DNA of 36,244 bases, taken from Snowella sp. GTDB lineage: Bacteria; Cyanobacteriota; Cyanobacteriia; Cyanobacteriales; Microcystaceae. The notes beneath the pieces are model-generated. The model saw nothing but the letters and a program-made list of their open reading frames with translations. It was not told the origin of the DNA and searched no databases. The position numbers were made by a program, and so were the translations under genes. Of this stretch, positions 34,873 through 36,244 are shown in pieces. Location of the stretch: positions 15,806 to 52,049 of the forward strand of contig QBMS01000052.1 in assembly GCA_003249095.1 (NCBI GenBank), in the 5' to 3' direction. Each line of letters opens with the position of its first letter. Position 1 is the first letter of the stretch.

Positions 34873-35412
34873 ATGCTTTTAGAAACTGAAATACCTGTCC
34901 TAGACAATCTAGAATTTTTACCCTACCTAGATAATCAGGGTCTTCTTGATGAAAATTTATCAGGCAAAATAGGAATTTATGCTATTTTTGATCAAGCTAA
35001 AAACTTACAATTTGTTGGTTATTCGCGGGATATTTATCTCAGTTTAAAACAACATCTTGTGCGTCAACCTCAAAAATGTTATTGGTTAAAACTGCAAACC
35101 ATTGATCGTCCTAGTCGGAGTATTTTAGAATCCACTAAACAACAATGGATCACCGAAAATGAAACGATTCCCGAAGGTAATGGTGAACAGGAAAATCTGT
35201 GGACTCAACCCATTGATGCTAAGTTAACCATGACAGATGAAGATAAAATCAGTTACCATAGTAATGATGAATTAGGACAAATAAAATTCCTTAAATCCAT
35301 TGCCAAACGACTAGAAGTACAAATTTTAGAAACCCTTAGCGATCGCGGTGTGAAAGTCGAGATTCGTTTTAATCCGAAACTCAAAGAACAGGGACTATTA
35401 GACTTAAAATAA
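34873..35412 (+). CDS. GIY-YIG-like domain protein
   Basis: The product has 179 residues. A GIY-YIG nuclease-like core is suggested by GKIGIYAIFDQAKNLQFVGYSRDIYLSLKQHL (about 31-62), where GIY and FVG stand for the two namesake strands, followed by Arg in YSRD. The spacing agrees with single-domain GIY-YIG proteins of cyanobacteria and plastids. The C-terminal half is unique (SYHSNDELGQIKFLKSIAKR, VEIRFNPKLKEQG). Whether it is a nuclease is uncertain, because the downstream catalytic Glu is not evident to me. Its stop abuts the ATG of the ABC-2 permease, indicating translational coupling. Confidence 0.7.
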   Translation: MLLETEIPVLDNLEFLPYLDNQGLLDENLSGKIGIYAIFDQAKNLQFVGYSRDIYLSLKQHLVRQPQKCYWLKLQTIDRPSRSILESTKQQWITENETIPEGNGEQENLWTQPIDAKLTMTDEDKISYHSNDELGQIKFLKSIAKRLEVQILETLSDRGVKVEIRFNPKLKEQGLLDLK

Positions 35413-36189
35413 ATGCGTCAATCTTGGCAAGAAATTTTAGCCGTTGCTCAACGAATTTTAATTGAATTAGGCAGAAGAAAACGGAGTTTAATCTTTTGGA
35501 TTATTTTTCCGATCTCGGTTTTATTATTAAATGCTTTTATCTTTGCCGATCGCTCTGGATTAGCAATTTCAGAAGCAATGGAATACGCGGCTCCATCCAG
35601 TTTAGTGGGGGCGGCTTTATTTTTTAGTTGCTTAGGGGGCAGTGTGGCAACGGTGGTTTCCGAGCGAGAACAGCACACCCTTAAACGCCTATTTATTTCA
35701 CCTTTACGGGGAACTTCTTATTTTTTAGGAATTTTTCTAGCCCATGCGGTGATCGGCATTGGTCAAAGTTTAGTGGTTTACGCGATCGCCTCTTTTTTTG
35801 GAGCCAAATTTCAGGGTTCGATTCTGTTAGGAATACTTATCATTTTTTTGAGTATTATTTCCTATGTGGGTGTGGGTTTTTTGATGGGAACTCAGTTAGC
35901 TCGTCGCACGGAAGATGTCAATGCGTTAGTAGCAACTTTTGGGGTTCCGTTATTAATTTTAGGAGGGGCTTTTTTTCCTACTTCAATTTTCCCGAAAACC
36001 TTACTTGCGATCGCGCAATATAATCCGATTTATCACATGAACCAAGCTTTAACGGGAGTTTGGGCTGAAGCCGATAATATAGACGCATTAGGCTCCCATT
36101 TTCGGTTTTTAATTATTTTTACTTTATTGATGATTCTATCGGGTTGGTTTTCCTATCAGCAAATGTTAAAAGAGGAACGTCGTTTATAA
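35413..36189 (+). CDS. ABC-2 type transporter permease
   Basis: The product has 258 residues and six predicted membrane helices. The N-terminal cytoplasmic segment (MRQSWQEILAVAQRILIELGRRKRSL) leads into helix 1. The SEREQHTLKRLFISPLRG coupling segment is a hallmark of ABC-2 permeases, as is LGGAFFPTSIFP before the last helices. Such half-permeases work with an ATPase in exporters of drugs, lipids or polysaccharide. No ATPase gene is visible, so its partner is outside the window or elsewhere. The gene begins immediately after the GIY-YIG stop (TAA then ATG). Confidence 0.88.
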   Translation: MRQSWQEILAVAQRILIELGRRKRSLIFWIIFPISVLLLNAFIFADRSGLAISEAMEYAAPSSLVGAALFFSCLGGSVATVVSEREQHTLKRLFISPLRGTSYFLGIFLAHAVIGIGQSLVVYAIASFFGAKFQGSILLGILIIFLSIISYVGVGFLMGTQLARRTEDVNALVATFGVPLLILGGAFFPTSIFPKTLLAIAQYNPIYHMNQALTGVWAEADNIDALGSHFRFLIIFTLLMILSGWFSYQQMLKEERRL

Positions 36190-36194
36190 GGCTC

Positions 36195-36223
36195 TTCTGG
36201 ATTCACAGTAAAAACTGTATAAT
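36195..36223 (+). promoter_or_regulatory. Possible promoter at right edge
   Basis: A perfect TATAAT (36218-36223) lies 17 bases after TTCTGG (36195-36200, a weak -35). It would drive a gene beyond the window edge. Confidence 0.3.
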
Positions 36224-36244
36224 AGAGTACATTGTATGAGGATG

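Noticed and set aside
1-36244. Retron, phage or transposase genes
   Set aside because: No reverse transcriptase, integrase, transposase or capsid-type protein could be recognised among the frames.

Overview
The window looks like a piece of a cyanobacterial chromosome. The palindrome GCGATCGC (HIP1) recurs throughout, as is typical of many cyanobacteria. The genes include a lipoprotein-type PsbQ (CyanoQ), a Ycf55/DUF3685 response-regulator protein, a cyanobacterial-length PEP carboxylase ending in NTG, a FurC/PerR-type regulator and an ethylene-receptor-like sensor. The base composition is moderately AT-rich. The species cannot be named from the sequence; a unicellular or colonial chroococcalean relative is my guess.

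Layout. (1) 1-3870 is an accessory defence region. It holds the 3' part of a type ISP-like restriction-modification gene, interrupted by an in-frame TAG, with its C-terminal domain following as a separate reading frame. A two-gene cassette comes next, then a second, partial copy of the same C-terminal domain. The second copy runs into the 3' end of a convergent protease gene. (2) 3813-8374 (minus) carries a secreted subtilisin-like protease, a small secreted protein, a REC-Ycf55 protein and a Fur-family regulator. (3) 8582-13180 carries a small membrane protein, tRNA-Gly(GCC) with a clear promoter, rlmN and mutS. (4) 13287-16064 is a patch of small accessory genes: an aspartic-protease pair, a PEP-CTERM-like surface protein, a VapBC-like pair and a small membrane protein. 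(5) 16104-21839 (minus) is mostly core: a cation/H+ antiporter with an RCK domain, a radical SAM protein, hisD and a YbaB/EbfC protein. (6) 22151-29625 (plus) has psbQ, a GT39-type glycosyltransferase, a structured-RNA candidate (possibly 6S RNA), a two-domain histidine phosphatase and an ethylene-receptor-like diguanylate cyclase. (7) 29925-36189 (plus) has ppc, a beta-hydroxyacid dehydrogenase, an unknown small protein, a GIY-YIG protein and an ABC-2 permease.

The most notable points are the broken and partly duplicated type ISP gene surrounding a two-gene cassette, the fusion of a complete ethylene-binding domain to an intact GGDEF output, and the long-stem RNA at about 24673-24877. Several dispersed palindromic elements are also present, including a family with three copies of exactly 72 nt. 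No CRISPR array, rRNA, prophage or transposase gene was seen. I found no convincing large undescribed multi-gene system. The best small candidate is the cassette at 2664-3551.
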